NCBI GenBank assembly: GCA_903864265.1
Contig: CAIPFN010000243.1
Coordinates: 1 to 60,459 of the forward strand
Direction: 5' to 3'
Length of the DNA stretch: 60,459 nucleotides
Origin: an uncultured Bacteroidales bacterium
GTDB lineage: Bacteria; Bacteroidota; Bacteroidia; Bacteroidales; UBA4417
Shown here one piece after another: positions 26,867-34,879 of the stretch (positions within the stretch are counted from its first letter, which is position 1; each line of letters begins with the position of its first letter). The position numbers and the translations under genes are program-made. The notes below the pieces were generated by a model, which made no database searches, was not told the origin of the DNA, and saw only the letters and a program-made list of their open reading frames with translations.

Positions 26867-27373
26867 ACAGTTTCCCCTTTTAATTGATAACAATACGTAT
26901 GGGTAGTTAATGAGCAGCAATTCAGTATAGCGAATGAAAACCCTTGCGACGACCACAAATCCGCTGTTTTAGCAGAGGGAAATGATCATTTAAAACTCAA
27001 TCAGCAAAATGCAGAAAACGTTAGGATGCTAAGTCATATAAGTTCAATAAAGATACATATAATATTCGACATATTTAAAAGCGAAAAAATCAATTTTATC
27101 CTGGGGGTACATGAAGATGCCGTTATTATAATAAGGAAGTACGGGCCGTTACCGGGTTCAAGCGTTTCTTGTCCGGAACACCTGGTTACTATACATAATG
27201 AATAGATAGATTGGGCGGATGGGCCAACTACACCAATTTACATGCTGCACTCCCGCTAATTTCTGTAGGAATGAGTTGATCTGTCTGCCTTAGGCGGATT
27301 ACAGCCCTTAGGAACATTATCCCCTGTTTCTGAGAGCGAATGCTCCTGGCACTCCCACAAATTCACCCGGAAT
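26867..27373. other. AT-rich intergenic region before the AAA+ ATPase locus
   Basis: No gene is seen here. The stretch includes a lone GCAAAATGC at 27004-27012, the same core word that builds the palindromes at 27374-27426 and 28610-28636. A short hairpin word (GAGCGAATGCTC) lies near 27335. The plus-strand ATPase and the minus-strand regulator diverge from it. Confidence 0.4.
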
Positions 27374-27426
27374 ATTATTACGCAAAATGCGTTACGCAAA
27401 ATGCGTAACGCATTTTGCGTAATAAT
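27374..27426. repeat. 53-bp palindrome overlapping the ATPase promoter
   Basis: Two perfect 19-base arms (27374-27392 and 27408-27426) flank a 15-base centre, TACGCAAAATGCGTA, which is itself an inverted repeat of 6-base arms around AAA. The core word GCAAAATGC or its complement therefore appears three times. The right arm contains the TTTG that serves as the -33 box of the ATPase promoter. The design suits an operator or a cruciform. Confidence 0.85.
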
Positions 27427-27446
27427 TGAAAAATGTCGTACCTTTG
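27414..27446 (+). promoter_or_regulatory. Promoter of the AAA+ ATPase gene
   Basis: TTTG (-33, 27414-27417) and TACCTTTG (-7, 27439-27446) are spaced by 21 bases, matching the Bacteroidota consensus. The -33 box is buried in the palindrome, so a protein bound there would block transcription. The gene's ATG at 27467 follows 20 bases after the -7 box. Confidence 0.7.
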
Positions 27447-27466
27447 TGGGGAAAACACAGCTTAGC

Positions 27467-28588
27467 ATGAAACCACAAAACCCTTTTCCGACCTTAGAAT
27501 ACATTTCACCTGTTTATTTTTGCGACCGGGAAGCTGAGCTGGTTCAGCTTATTGATTCCATTGATAATCAAAGAAATATAACAATTATATCCCCTCGAAG
27601 GTTGGGGAAAACCGCCCTGATCAGGCACTGTTTCCATCAGCTGAAAAACAGGAAAGACCTTTCGCTGCATTATTTTGATATTTATGCCACCCGGAATTTG
27701 CACGAGTTTATCAACCTGCTCTCCTCGTCCCTGATCGGTTATTTTGAATCGAAACCGGAAAAAATGCTCGCGCAACTTGTAAAAATGCTCGGTCAGTTCA
27801 GGCCCAAGCTCTCCTTCGACGAGCTCTCGGGGGCGCCGGCCGTGGAATTATCCCTGCAATCCGATTCGGAAAAAGAACAAAGCCTGGCAGCCATTTTCAA
27901 CTACCTTTCGAAACAAAAGCAAAGAGTGGTGATTGCCATCGACGAGTTTCAGCAAATCACCAATTACCCCGAACAAAATGTGGAGGCCCTGTTGCGGTCG
28001 CATATTCAGTCCAACCCGAATGTGACCATGATCTTTTCGGGCAGCAACCGCCGGATGCTGGTTTCGTTATTTAGCGAGTATGCCCGCCCGTTTTATCAAA
28101 GCAGCGGTTTCCTTTTTCTGGATAAAATCGATCCGGAACTTTATAAAGTATTTATTGCCAGTCATTTCAAAAAGGCGGGAAGGAAGATCGCGGAGGAAGC
28201 CCTGGGTTTTATACTGGACTGGGCGCAGGGGCATACGTACTTCGTTCAGGAAATATGCAACCGTTTGTACGCGTCTGGCCTGGCTGCAATCGGCATACCG
28301 GAGGTAAAGCAGGTCACCTTTCAGATCCTGGAGGAAAGGGCGCCTTTATACCATGTGTTCCAAAACATGCTCACCGCTTCACAATATGCCCTGTTAAAGG
28401 CCATTGCCCATGAAACAAGCATTGAAAAGCATACGGCCTCTTCCTTTCTGACCAGGCACAAGCTTGGTGCGGCCAGTACCGTGGCCCGCTCCCTGGAAGC
28501 CCTGGAAACCAAAGATTTGATCCTGTTCGAAAATAACAGCTACTCCCTTTCCGATATTTTTCTGATGCGATGGCTGCAAAGACAATAA
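27467..28588 (+). CDS. AAA+ ATPase with C-terminal winged helix (archaeal ATPase / STAND-like)
   Basis: The 373-residue protein has Walker A at 42-50 (SPRRLGKTA), Walker B at 154-160 (VVIAIDE) and a sensor-1 stretch (MIFSGSNRRML, 188-198). These fit the archaeal-ATPase group of AAA proteins. The last 70 residues (LLKAIAHETSIEKHT to LSDIFLMRWLQR) form a likely winged helix, which could bind DNA. I start it at the ATG at 27467, because the in-frame ATG at 27401 lies inside the palindrome and upstream of the promoter. Related palindromes bracket the gene. Their role and that of the ATPase are unknown; candidates are self-regulation, a selfish element or defence. Confidence 0.85.
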   Translation: MKPQNPFPTLEYISPVYFCDREAELVQLIDSIDNQRNITIISPRRLGKTALIRHCFHQLKNRKDLSLHYFDIYATRNLHEFINLLSSSLIGYFESKPEKMLAQLVKMLGQFRPKLSFDELSGAPAVELSLQSDSEKEQSLAAIFNYLSKQKQRVVIAIDEFQQITNYPEQNVEALLRSHIQSNPNVTMIFSGSNRRMLVSLFSEYARPFYQSSGFLFLDKIDPELYKVFIASHFKKAGRKIAEEALGFILDWAQGHTYFVQEICNRLYASGLAAIGIPEVKQVTFQILEERAPLYHVFQNMLTASQYALLKAIAHETSIEKHTASSFLTRHKLGAASTVARSLEALETKDLILFENNSYSLSDIFLMRWLQRQ

Positions 28589-28609
28589 GAAACCGACATG
28601 CTGTTTTTT

Positions 28610-28636
28610 GCGCAAAATGCGTAACGCATTTTGCGC
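28610..28636. repeat. 27-bp palindrome after the AAA+ ATPase gene
   Basis: Perfect 13-base arms (28610-28622 and 28624-28636) surround a single A. The arms share the GCAAAATGCGT core with the palindrome at 27374-27426. It sits 21 bases after the ATPase stop and 35 bases before the hflX -7 box. A terminator role is possible for the hairpin, but it lacks a following T-tract. Confidence 0.8.
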
Positions 28637-28646
28637 GATGGATTCC

Positions 28647-28678
28647 TATGAGGCTCAATCCAAAGATTTGTACCTTTG
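28647..28678 (+). promoter_or_regulatory. Promoter of hflX
   Basis: TACCTTTG (28671-28678) is a perfect -7 box, with TATG (28647-28650) 20 bases upstream as a one-mismatch -33 box. The TTG at 28676, which would start a longer hflX frame, lies inside the -7 box and is rejected as a start. Confidence 0.6.
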
Positions 28679-28696
28679 CTTTCTCAATACCCATCA

Positions 28697-29881
28697 ATGC
28701 TCCCTTTCGACATCAAACCTGAAAAGGCCGTACTTATTGGCCTGATAACCTCTAAACAGTCAGAAGAAAAAGTTCACGATTACCTCGACGAACTCGAATT
28801 CCTGCTCGAAACCGCGGGAGCCATACCCGACAGGCGTTTCGTGCAAAAGCTTCCCAAGCCCGAACCCCGCACCTTCGTCGGCGCCGGGAAACTGCAGGAA
28901 ATAGCTGAATACGTGAAAGCGGCCAATATTGATATAGTGGTTTTCGACGATGAACTCAGCACTTCACAAACCCGGAATATTGAAGCCGAACTGGGCTGCC
29001 GGGTCCTGGACCGGCCCTTGCTTATACTCGACATTTTTGCCAAGCGTGCACGCACCACCACGGCACGTACGCAGGTTGAACTGGCCCAATACCAGTACCT
29101 GTTGCCTCGCCTTACGCATATGTGGACTCACCTCGAGAAACAACGCGGAGGGATTGGGATGCGCGGACCCGGTGAAAAGGAAATTGAAACTGACCGCCGT
29201 ATTATACGCGACAAAATCATCGACCTGAAAGAAAAACTCAAAACTATTGACAAACAGAAAGTCACCCAGCGGAAAAACCGCGACGAAATGATACGGGTTG
29301 CCCTGGTGGGATATACCAATGCCGGCAAGAGTACCATCATGAACCTGATAAGCAAAAGCGATGTGTTTGCCGAAAACAAACTGTTCGCCACGCTCGACAC
29401 CACGGTGCGTAAGGTAGTTATCGAAAACCTTCCTTTCCTGCTTACCGATACGGTTGGGTTTATACGCAAACTGCCCCACAACCTGGTGGAATCCTTCAAA
29501 TCGACCCTCGACGAGGTGAGGGAGGCGGACCTGTTGCTGCATATTGTCGACATTTCGCATGCCTCTTTCGAAGAACAGGTGGATATAGCCACCCAAACCC
29601 TGGCCGAAATAGGTTGCGCCGATAAGCCTTCGATCATGATATTCAACAAGATAGATGCTTATTCGCATGTGGAGAAAGATCCTTTCGACCTGGCACCGGC
29701 TACAAAGGAAAACCTTACGCTCGAGGATCTGAAAAATACCTGGATGGCCAAGGTGAATGCCCCTGCTCTTTTTATTTCGGCCAGGCAGAAAACCAATATG
29801 GATGAATTCCGTAAACTGCTGTACGATGAAGTAAAAAAACTCCACCTGGTACGCTACCCGCGCAGTAATTTCCTGTATTGA
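28697..29881 (+). CDS. hflX: GTPase HflX
   Basis: This 394-residue GTPase binds the 50S subunit and rescues or splits stalled ribosomes under stress. The N-terminal HflX domain carries the glycine-rich FVGAGKL stretch and RTxxARTQVELAQ helix. The GTPase domain shows G1 GYTNAGKST (near 205-213), G3 DTVGFIRKLP (near 250) and G4 NKID (near 315). The linker GGIGMRGPGEKEIETDRR is the family hallmark. The ATG at 28697 is used, giving the usual N terminus MLPFDIKPEKAVLIG. It follows the palindrome-bounded ATPase gene and has its own promoter. Confidence 0.96.
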   Translation: MLPFDIKPEKAVLIGLITSKQSEEKVHDYLDELEFLLETAGAIPDRRFVQKLPKPEPRTFVGAGKLQEIAEYVKAANIDIVVFDDELSTSQTRNIEAELGCRVLDRPLLILDIFAKRARTTTARTQVELAQYQYLLPRLTHMWTHLEKQRGGIGMRGPGEKEIETDRRIIRDKIIDLKEKLKTIDKQKVTQRKNRDEMIRVALVGYTNAGKSTIMNLISKSDVFAENKLFATLDTTVRKVVIENLPFLLTDTVGFIRKLPHNLVESFKSTLDEVREADLLLHIVDISHASFEEQVDIATQTLAEIGCADKPSIMIFNKIDAYSHVEKDPFDLAPATKENLTLEDLKNTWMAKVNAPALFISARQKTNMDEFRKLLYDEVKKLHLVRYPRSNFLY

Positions 29882-29939
29882 TTCACGCCTTGGCAGGCAT
29901 TTTAGCATCTCCCATCCCATAAGTCAAAAATAAGTTTCG

Positions 29940-31577
29940 ATGAAACCATTTTCCATGAACCGGTTCATTCTATTTCTGGCGGCCTTGATGATAAGTACCG
30001 TTTTGAAAGCCCAGGTATTCACCTCGAGTAACCTGCCCATTATTATTATCAGTACCAATAATGTTCCTATCCCGGATGAACCCAAGATTCCGGGTACTAT
30101 GAAAATTATCGACAATGGCCCGGGTGAGATGAACCACATAACCGATCCGGGTAATGTGTACGACGGCCGCATCGGCATCGAAATCCGTGGTAGCTATTCG
30201 GCCTCCCTGCCTCAGAAGCCTTATGCCATCGAAACTCGGGATATCAATCAGATGGACTCGGCGGTTTCATTGTTTGGCTTCCCGGAAGAGAGTGATTGGG
30301 TACTGCTGGCCAATTACAACGACAAGGTATTTATGCGTAATATGCTGGCATTCAAGTTATTTAACGAAACAGGACATTATGCTTCCCGGACCCGTTTTGC
30401 CGAGGTTACCGTAAACGGAGCCTACCAGGGCATTTATGTTTTCGGTGAAAAGATTAAGCGTGATAATGGCCGTGTGGATATTGCCAAGCTGGATCCCGAC
30501 GAGAACTCAGGCGAGCCGCTTACCGGTGGATATATTTTCAAGATCGATTACTGGGACGACTTAAGCAGCTGGAAATCGCCTTACCATCCAATCGGGCATC
30601 AGGATTTTGACGTGCATTACGTGTATTATTATCCTAAACCCGAAGAAATCAGTGATGCACAGCATGAATATATAAAAGACTATGTAACCGCTTATGAATC
30701 AGCCTTATACAATCCATTCATACACGATTCTTCGGCCGGGTATTACTCCTACATGAATGTGGCTTCATTTATTGATTACTTTATAGTGAACGAGGTAGCC
30801 CGGAATAACGACGGGTTTAAGAAGAGCTTTTACTTCTATAAAAACCGCAATGGCATCGACAGGCGGATCAACTGCGGGCCTGTATGGGATTTCGACTGGG
30901 CCTGGAAAAACATTGATGAGTGTTCCATTTTCGCCAATACCGACGGCAGCGGCTGGGCCTACAAGGTAAATGATTGTTACCCCGATGTAAACTCCCCGGG
31001 CTGGCATATACGCTTGCTCCAGGATACGGAATTTAAAAATGAACTGCGATGCAGGTGGGAGTTGTTTCGCAAAGATGTGCTGAATACTGACAGCCTCAAA
31101 AACTGGGTGGATGCCAACGCCTCTTACCTCTGGCAGGCGCAGCAAAGGCATTATACACGCTGGCCTATACTGGGTCTGAATGTGGGAACTCCTGTTATTC
31201 CGCCCATCCCGACTACTTTCCAAGGTGAAATTAATGCGTTTAAAAACTGGATTCAGCTCAGGATTAACTGGCTCGATGCCAATATCCCGGGGAATTGCTT
31301 CAATGTGATGCAAAATGAGCAATTGCAGCCGAAAGCCGGCATTCTGGCGTTTCCTAACCCGGCTTCGGAACACCTGTTTATCGAATTGCCTTCACAAAAT
31401 AACAAAGCCGTTTTACAATTATTTACCATGAGCGGGAAGCTGTTAAATATACCGTTTACTTTCGATGGAAACCTGTTTACGGTGGATGTTCATCAACTGC
31501 CGGCAGGCGTGTATTATGCCCGCATCACCGGCAGCAGCAATGAAATCAGTAATATCAAACTCATGATCGCGAGGTAA
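29940..31577 (+). CDS. CotH-like protein with type IX secretion sorting domain
   Basis: The 545-residue protein has a signal peptide (to about residue 25, VLKAQ). Its main part matches the CotH kinase fold: GRIGIEIRGSYSASLPQKPY, then FPEESDWVLLANYNDKVFMRN, the NGAYQGIYVFGEKIKRDNGRVDIAKL block and GPVWDFDWAW, which carries catalytic-type Asp residues. CotH proteins of spore formers are protein kinases. The last 75 residues (LAFPNPASEHLFIELP to the end) are a T9SS type A sorting domain, so the protein is sent across the outer membrane and probably attached to the surface. Its target is unknown. It is 58 bases after hflX and likely separately transcribed. Confidence 0.92.
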   Translation: MKPFSMNRFILFLAALMISTVLKAQVFTSSNLPIIIISTNNVPIPDEPKIPGTMKIIDNGPGEMNHITDPGNVYDGRIGIEIRGSYSASLPQKPYAIETRDINQMDSAVSLFGFPEESDWVLLANYNDKVFMRNMLAFKLFNETGHYASRTRFAEVTVNGAYQGIYVFGEKIKRDNGRVDIAKLDPDENSGEPLTGGYIFKIDYWDDLSSWKSPYHPIGHQDFDVHYVYYYPKPEEISDAQHEYIKDYVTAYESALYNPFIHDSSAGYYSYMNVASFIDYFIVNEVARNNDGFKKSFYFYKNRNGIDRRINCGPVWDFDWAWKNIDECSIFANTDGSGWAYKVNDCYPDVNSPGWHIRLLQDTEFKNELRCRWELFRKDVLNTDSLKNWVDANASYLWQAQQRHYTRWPILGLNVGTPVIPPIPTTFQGEINAFKNWIQLRINWLDANIPGNCFNVMQNEQLQPKAGILAFPNPASEHLFIELPSQNNKAVLQLFTMSGKLLNIPFTFDGNLFTVDVHQLPAGVYYARITGSSNEISNIKLMIAR

Positions 31578-31636
31578 TATTTTTAATGTTTAGCCGTTAT
31601 TGAACCGGTATTTATTTACTTACTAAAGTTAAGCCT

Positions 31637-32683
31637 TTGGATCCGAACTTCAGATTTCTTATCATCCGTTTCAGTTCCATAGGCGATGTCATACTTACAA
31701 CGCCCCTGGTGAGGTGTTTGCGTGCAAAATTTCCTGCCTGCCGTATTGACTTCCTGGTGAAAAAGGAATTCGCTGTCGTACTTTCTCAAAACCCTTATCT
31801 CAGCAATATTATCACATTCGATAAAAAGGCAGGAAAAAAAGAATTGGGACGGATCCGGAACCTTGTTAAAGCAAACAAGTACACCCATATTCTCGACATA
31901 CAGCGGAATATACGGAGTGTACTGGTTTCGACGGGTTCGGGTGCCATAGTAACAGGGTTTTCGAAAAAACTGCTTGCCCGTGACCTTCTGATCCGCTTTG
32001 GCATAAACAAGTACAAAGAGATCAAACCTGTATACCTGAGATATTTTGAAGCTGCGGCAGGCCTTCAGGTGGAGTATGACGGAAAGGGCACGGACGTATT
32101 CCCGGCTGAACCGGAAGAAGTAAAAACCGCCGAAATCTTTGAACAGAACCATTTTGCTGCCGTAACGCCGCTTTTAGTTGTTGCTCCGGGAGCTCAGTGG
32201 GAAAACAAACGCTGGACCACCCAGGGATTCGCCACCGCTGCCGATACTTTTTGTACCGAAAAGGGAGCTACAACTATTTTAATCGGGGGGCCAGGAGATA
32301 TGGAAATCTGCAGCCAGGTTCAAAGTCTCATGAAAACGCCGGCTCTCAACCTGGCCGGGAAACTGAGTCTCCTGGGATCGGCCTCCGTGCTTGGCAGGGC
32401 AGCCATGGTTTTTACCAACGATACCGGCATGCTGCATATGGCCCAGGCTATGAAAGCCCCTTTGGTAGCCATATATGGCCCTACAACCCGTGAACTGGGC
32501 TTTTTCCCTTTGCCCTTGAACAGCCGGGTAGCCGAAACCGGCATTTCGTGCAGGCCATGCACGCAAAAGGGGCTGCATTCCTGCCCCAAACGCCACTTCC
32601 GTTGCATGAACGATATCAAGCCCGAAATGGTATCAGACCTTGCGGCAGAATTATATCAAACTCAAAACAATAAACAAATTTAA
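31637..32683 (+). CDS. Glycosyltransferase family 9 (heptosyltransferase-like)
   Basis: This 348-residue GT-B enzyme should add a sugar to lipopolysaccharide core or another envelope glycan at the inner face of the inner membrane. The N terminus FLIIRFSSIGDVILTTP is the acceptor-side signature, and FTNDTGMLHMAQAM with YGPT is the nucleotide-sugar side. A C-terminal Cys/His group (ISCRPC, HSCPKRHFRC) is common in Bacteroidota GT9 proteins. No ATG lies near, so the TTG at 31637 is taken as start; this is uncertain. A lipoprotein gene follows after 19 bases. Confidence 0.92.
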   Translation: MDPNFRFLIIRFSSIGDVILTTPLVRCLRAKFPACRIDFLVKKEFAVVLSQNPYLSNIITFDKKAGKKELGRIRNLVKANKYTHILDIQRNIRSVLVSTGSGAIVTGFSKKLLARDLLIRFGINKYKEIKPVYLRYFEAAAGLQVEYDGKGTDVFPAEPEEVKTAEIFEQNHFAAVTPLLVVAPGAQWENKRWTTQGFATAADTFCTEKGATTILIGGPGDMEICSQVQSLMKTPALNLAGKLSLLGSASVLGRAAMVFTNDTGMLHMAQAMKAPLVAIYGPTTRELGFFPLPLNSRVAETGISCRPCTQKGLHSCPKRHFRCMNDIKPEMVSDLAAELYQTQNNKQI

Positions 32684-32702
32684 TTTCAAACCCGGATATC
32701 GT

Positions 32703-33368
32703 ATGAAAAAGCTCATGAACCTCTCAGCAGTCCTTCTTTTATTCGCAGTGGCCCTTTTTCAGGGCGGATGCATTAAGGATGGTAATAACGCGGAGTATCC
32801 GGCTGTAACAGCCGCTAACGATACCATTTACGGTATATTGAAATTCAAACAATCCACAGGCGGAGCTTCCGAAGTTGTGGCATGGCCGTTTGGGGTGGCT
32901 ACTTTTAATGCCATTGTCAATACCAGTGAAATTCTGGCCACTGCTACGGTGAATGCCGACGGATCCTTCATGCTGGTTTTGCCGGGCACGGTTGCGGGTG
33001 GCTATTTCAGCAGCCTGGCCAATGTGGCAACCGAACTGGGCGGTTCCCTGAAAGCTACCCCCTCGACCATACGGTTCATCCGTGTCCTTCATTTTGAGGT
33101 TCAATACCACGACAACAGCGTGCCTAAAAGTTTTACACCTGCCCTGAACACACTCAATACCGATTTGTCAGTGAATAAAACCTATTATTTCAATTTTTAC
33201 GATCTCGATGGTTCTTTTGCCGGCACCAGCTCAGCGGGGAATATATTCAACTGGACCTTTACCAAAGGGTGGGGAATGGTCGAATCTTCCGCCATCGGCG
33301 GCTCTTCCTCCGCATTTAATTCTAAATCGGTGTCCTCAGCCCAGGAAGGTGCAATCTGGCTGAATTGA
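32703..33368 (+). CDS. Lipoprotein of unknown function
   Basis: From the ATG at 32703 the product has 221 residues with a lipobox (FQGGC, about Cys23). An in-frame start at 32640 would place the signal peptide internally, overlap the glycosyltransferase gene, and is rejected. The mature part is beta-rich with ATVNADGSFMLVLPG, which recalls the strand pattern of carboxypeptidase-regulatory-like domains. The C terminus (about 150-221) is Ser/Ala/Gly-rich. No known family is recognised. It is probably co-transcribed with the GT9 gene. Confidence 0.75.
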   Translation: MKKLMNLSAVLLLFAVALFQGGCIKDGNNAEYPAVTAANDTIYGILKFKQSTGGASEVVAWPFGVATFNAIVNTSEILATATVNADGSFMLVLPGTVAGGYFSSLANVATELGGSLKATPSTIRFIRVLHFEVQYHDNSVPKSFTPALNTLNTDLSVNKTYYFNFYDLDGSFAGTSSAGNIFNWTFTKGWGMVESSAIGGSSSAFNSKSVSSAQEGAIWLN

Positions 33369-33395
33369 TTTGTTTAAATGGTATAGATATATTGA

Positions 33396-33418
33396 TATAT
33401 TTGCCGGACTAAATCCGG
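33396..33418 (+). promoter_or_regulatory. cysM-like promoter -7 box and leader hairpin
   Basis: TATATTTG (33396-33403) fits the -7 box. A TTTG lies at 33369-33372, 23 bases upstream, slightly too far. Directly after the box a small hairpin (CCGGA, CTAAA, TCCGG; 33404-33418) sits at the expected transcript start, seven bases before the ATG. Confidence 0.45.
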
Positions 33419-33424
33419 TAAGTC

Positions 33425-34534
33425 ATGAATGAAGCTCAGATCAGAAAAATTGAACAGATCAGAAGTCTGATCGGGAATACTCCCTTGCTGGAAATCAGGT
33501 TCAGATACAAAGGCGAAGAACGTAAAATTTACGCCAAGTCCGAAAACCTGAATATGACAGGGAGTATCAAGGATCGCATGGCTTATACGATATTACGCAA
33601 ATCATACGAAAGCGGCGATTTGAACAGCGGGGCAACCATTATCGAAGCTACCAGCGGGAATACGGGTATTGCCTTTTGTGCCCTTGGAAAAGCCATGGGT
33701 CACCAGGTGGTGATCTTTATGCCCAACTGGCTGAGTGGCGAGCGCATTAACCTGATACAGAGCCTGGGCGCCAAAATTAACCTGGTCACCAAGGAAGAAG
33801 GAGGTTTTCTGGGAAGTATACAGATGGCTGAAAAACTGGCCCGTGAAACCCCGAATTCATTCCTGCCCAGGCAGTTCTCCAACGAGAACAATATCCTGGC
33901 CCATTTCGAAACCACCGGTCCCGAAATCTGGAACCAGCTGCAGTTCCGCGGTATCATGCCCGATGCTTTTGTGGCCGGCGTTGGAACCGGGGGAACCATC
34001 ATGGGCACCGGCAAATTCCTGAAAACAAAGAATCCCGGCATACGGCTTCATCCTCTCGAACCGGCAAACTCGCCCACACTCACTACCGGCTATAAAGTTG
34101 GAAAGCACCGCATACAAGGCATTTCCGATGAATTTATACCCGAAATTGTAAAACTGAAAGAACTGGATGAAATTGTGCAGGTGGATGACGGGGATGCGAT
34201 TATTATGTCGCAGATGCTGTCGACCCAACTGGGGCTTGCAGTAGGCATTTCATCGGGTGCCAATTTTATAGGAGCGCTGATTGCGCAGAATATGATCGGA
34301 AGCACTGCCAACGTGGTGACCATTTTTTCCGACTCCAACAAAAAATACCTGAGTACCGACCTGATGCGCGAAGAGCAGGCGAAAGACCATTTTTATTCGA
34401 AACATATAGAGCTGGATAGCTTCCGGGCGTTCAAAAGGGTGTGCAGCACCTGTTGCGACCCGGTAGAATGTGCCGATAGCTATATGCCGGGGATTTGCGA
34501 TATGAAAAGTTTGCCGGGCTGTATACGAAGATAA
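33425..34534 (+). CDS. cysM: PLP-dependent cysteine synthase B-like enzyme with Cys-rich C-terminal tail
   Basis: This cytoplasmic fold-type II PLP enzyme makes cysteine from O-acetylserine (or O-phosphoserine) and sulfide or thiosulfate. The PLP lysine is Lys49 in GSIKDRMA, the phosphate loop is at [10 protein letters not shown], and SGNTG (77-81) binds the substrate carboxylate. The length is 369 residues, against about 300-320 for usual CysM. The extra tail holds six Cys (340, 343, 344, 349, 358, 366) in a C-x2-CC-x4-C-x8-C-x7-C layout, possibly a metal or redox site. CysM rather than CysK is an inference from the overall sequence look. Confidence 0.9.
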   Translation: MNEAQIRKIEQIRSLIGNTPLLEIRFRYKGEERKIYAKSENLNMTGSIKDRMAYTILRKSYESGDLNSGATIIEATSGNTGIAFCALGKAMGHQVVIFMPNWLSGERINLIQSLGAKINLVTKEEGGFLGSIQMAEKLARETPNSFLPRQFSNENNILAHFETTGPEIWNQLQFRGIMPDAFVAGVGTGGTIMGTGKFLKTKNPGIRLHPLEPANSPTLTTGYKVGKHRIQGISDEFIPEIVKLKELDEIVQVDDGDAIIMSQMLSTQLGLAVGISSGANFIGALIAQNMIGSTANVVTIFSDSNKKYLSTDLMREEQAKDHFYSKHIELDSFRAFKRVCSTCCDPVECADSYMPGICDMKSLPGCIRR

Positions 34535-34838
34535 AAGTGTTGAGTTCTCCGTGAAAGCCATGGAGCATGTACAAAACAACGCGAGCCCGGCTTTACGTAC
34601 CGGGGCTTTAACCCTGCCGGGGCATTTAGGTCCTGCCTGGGTTAGAGGGTACAAGGTTCATAAAACGGATTCAGCCTTCCCGAAAACGATTAGTACGGTC
34701 TTTCCCATCCCTCACCCTTTCATCCTTACCCCCTTTAACTTTAACCTTTAACCTTTAACCTTTAACCTTTAACCTTTAACCTTTTTCCAGGTCAGGTCTG
34801 ATAAAAACATTTTCTCTCCCTCTTACTAATAACAACCG
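34535..34838. other. Gene-free 3' region of the cysteine synthase gene
   Basis: This stretch has no gene. It contains an imperfect hairpin (AGCCCGG, 34584-34590, with CCGGGGCT, 34600-34607, followed by TTT) that may end the cysteine synthase transcript. The heptamer repeat is at 34740-34781, and a pyrimidine-rich segment leads up to the asmA-like promoter box. Confidence 0.45.
34740..34784. repeat. Heptamer microsatellite (TTTAACC)6, second locus
   Basis: Six exact TTTAACC units (34740-34781) follow a variant unit TTTAACT at 34733-34739 minus-one register. Copy number and strand are the same as at 190-231. It lies about 200 bases 3' of the cysteine synthase gene and 55 bases before the next promoter box. 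Confidence 0.85.
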
Positions 34839-34846
34839 TATTTTTG
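34839..34846 (+). promoter_or_regulatory. Putative -7 box of the AsmA-like gene
   Basis: TATTTTTG matches TAnnTTTG and lies 33 bases before the ATG at 34880. No -33 TTTG is visible at normal spacing. Confidence 0.4.
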
Positions 34847-34879
34847 CGTTACTGAATGTAAAAACCACATTACCGTATC

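Noticed and set aside
27401-27466. Upstream ATG for the AAA+ ATPase
   Set aside because: It lies inside the palindrome and upstream of the -7 box, so it would not be in the transcript.
28676-28696. TTG start for hflX
   Set aside because: It overlaps the TACCTTTG promoter box; the ATG at 28697 gives the usual N terminus.
28964-29920. 318-codon minus-strand frame opposite hflX
   Set aside because: Antisense to a clear HflX GTPase; no start context or domain supports it.
34551-34751. 66-codon frame after the cysteine synthase gene
   Set aside because: It runs through a likely terminator hairpin into the heptamer repeat and has no protein-like features.
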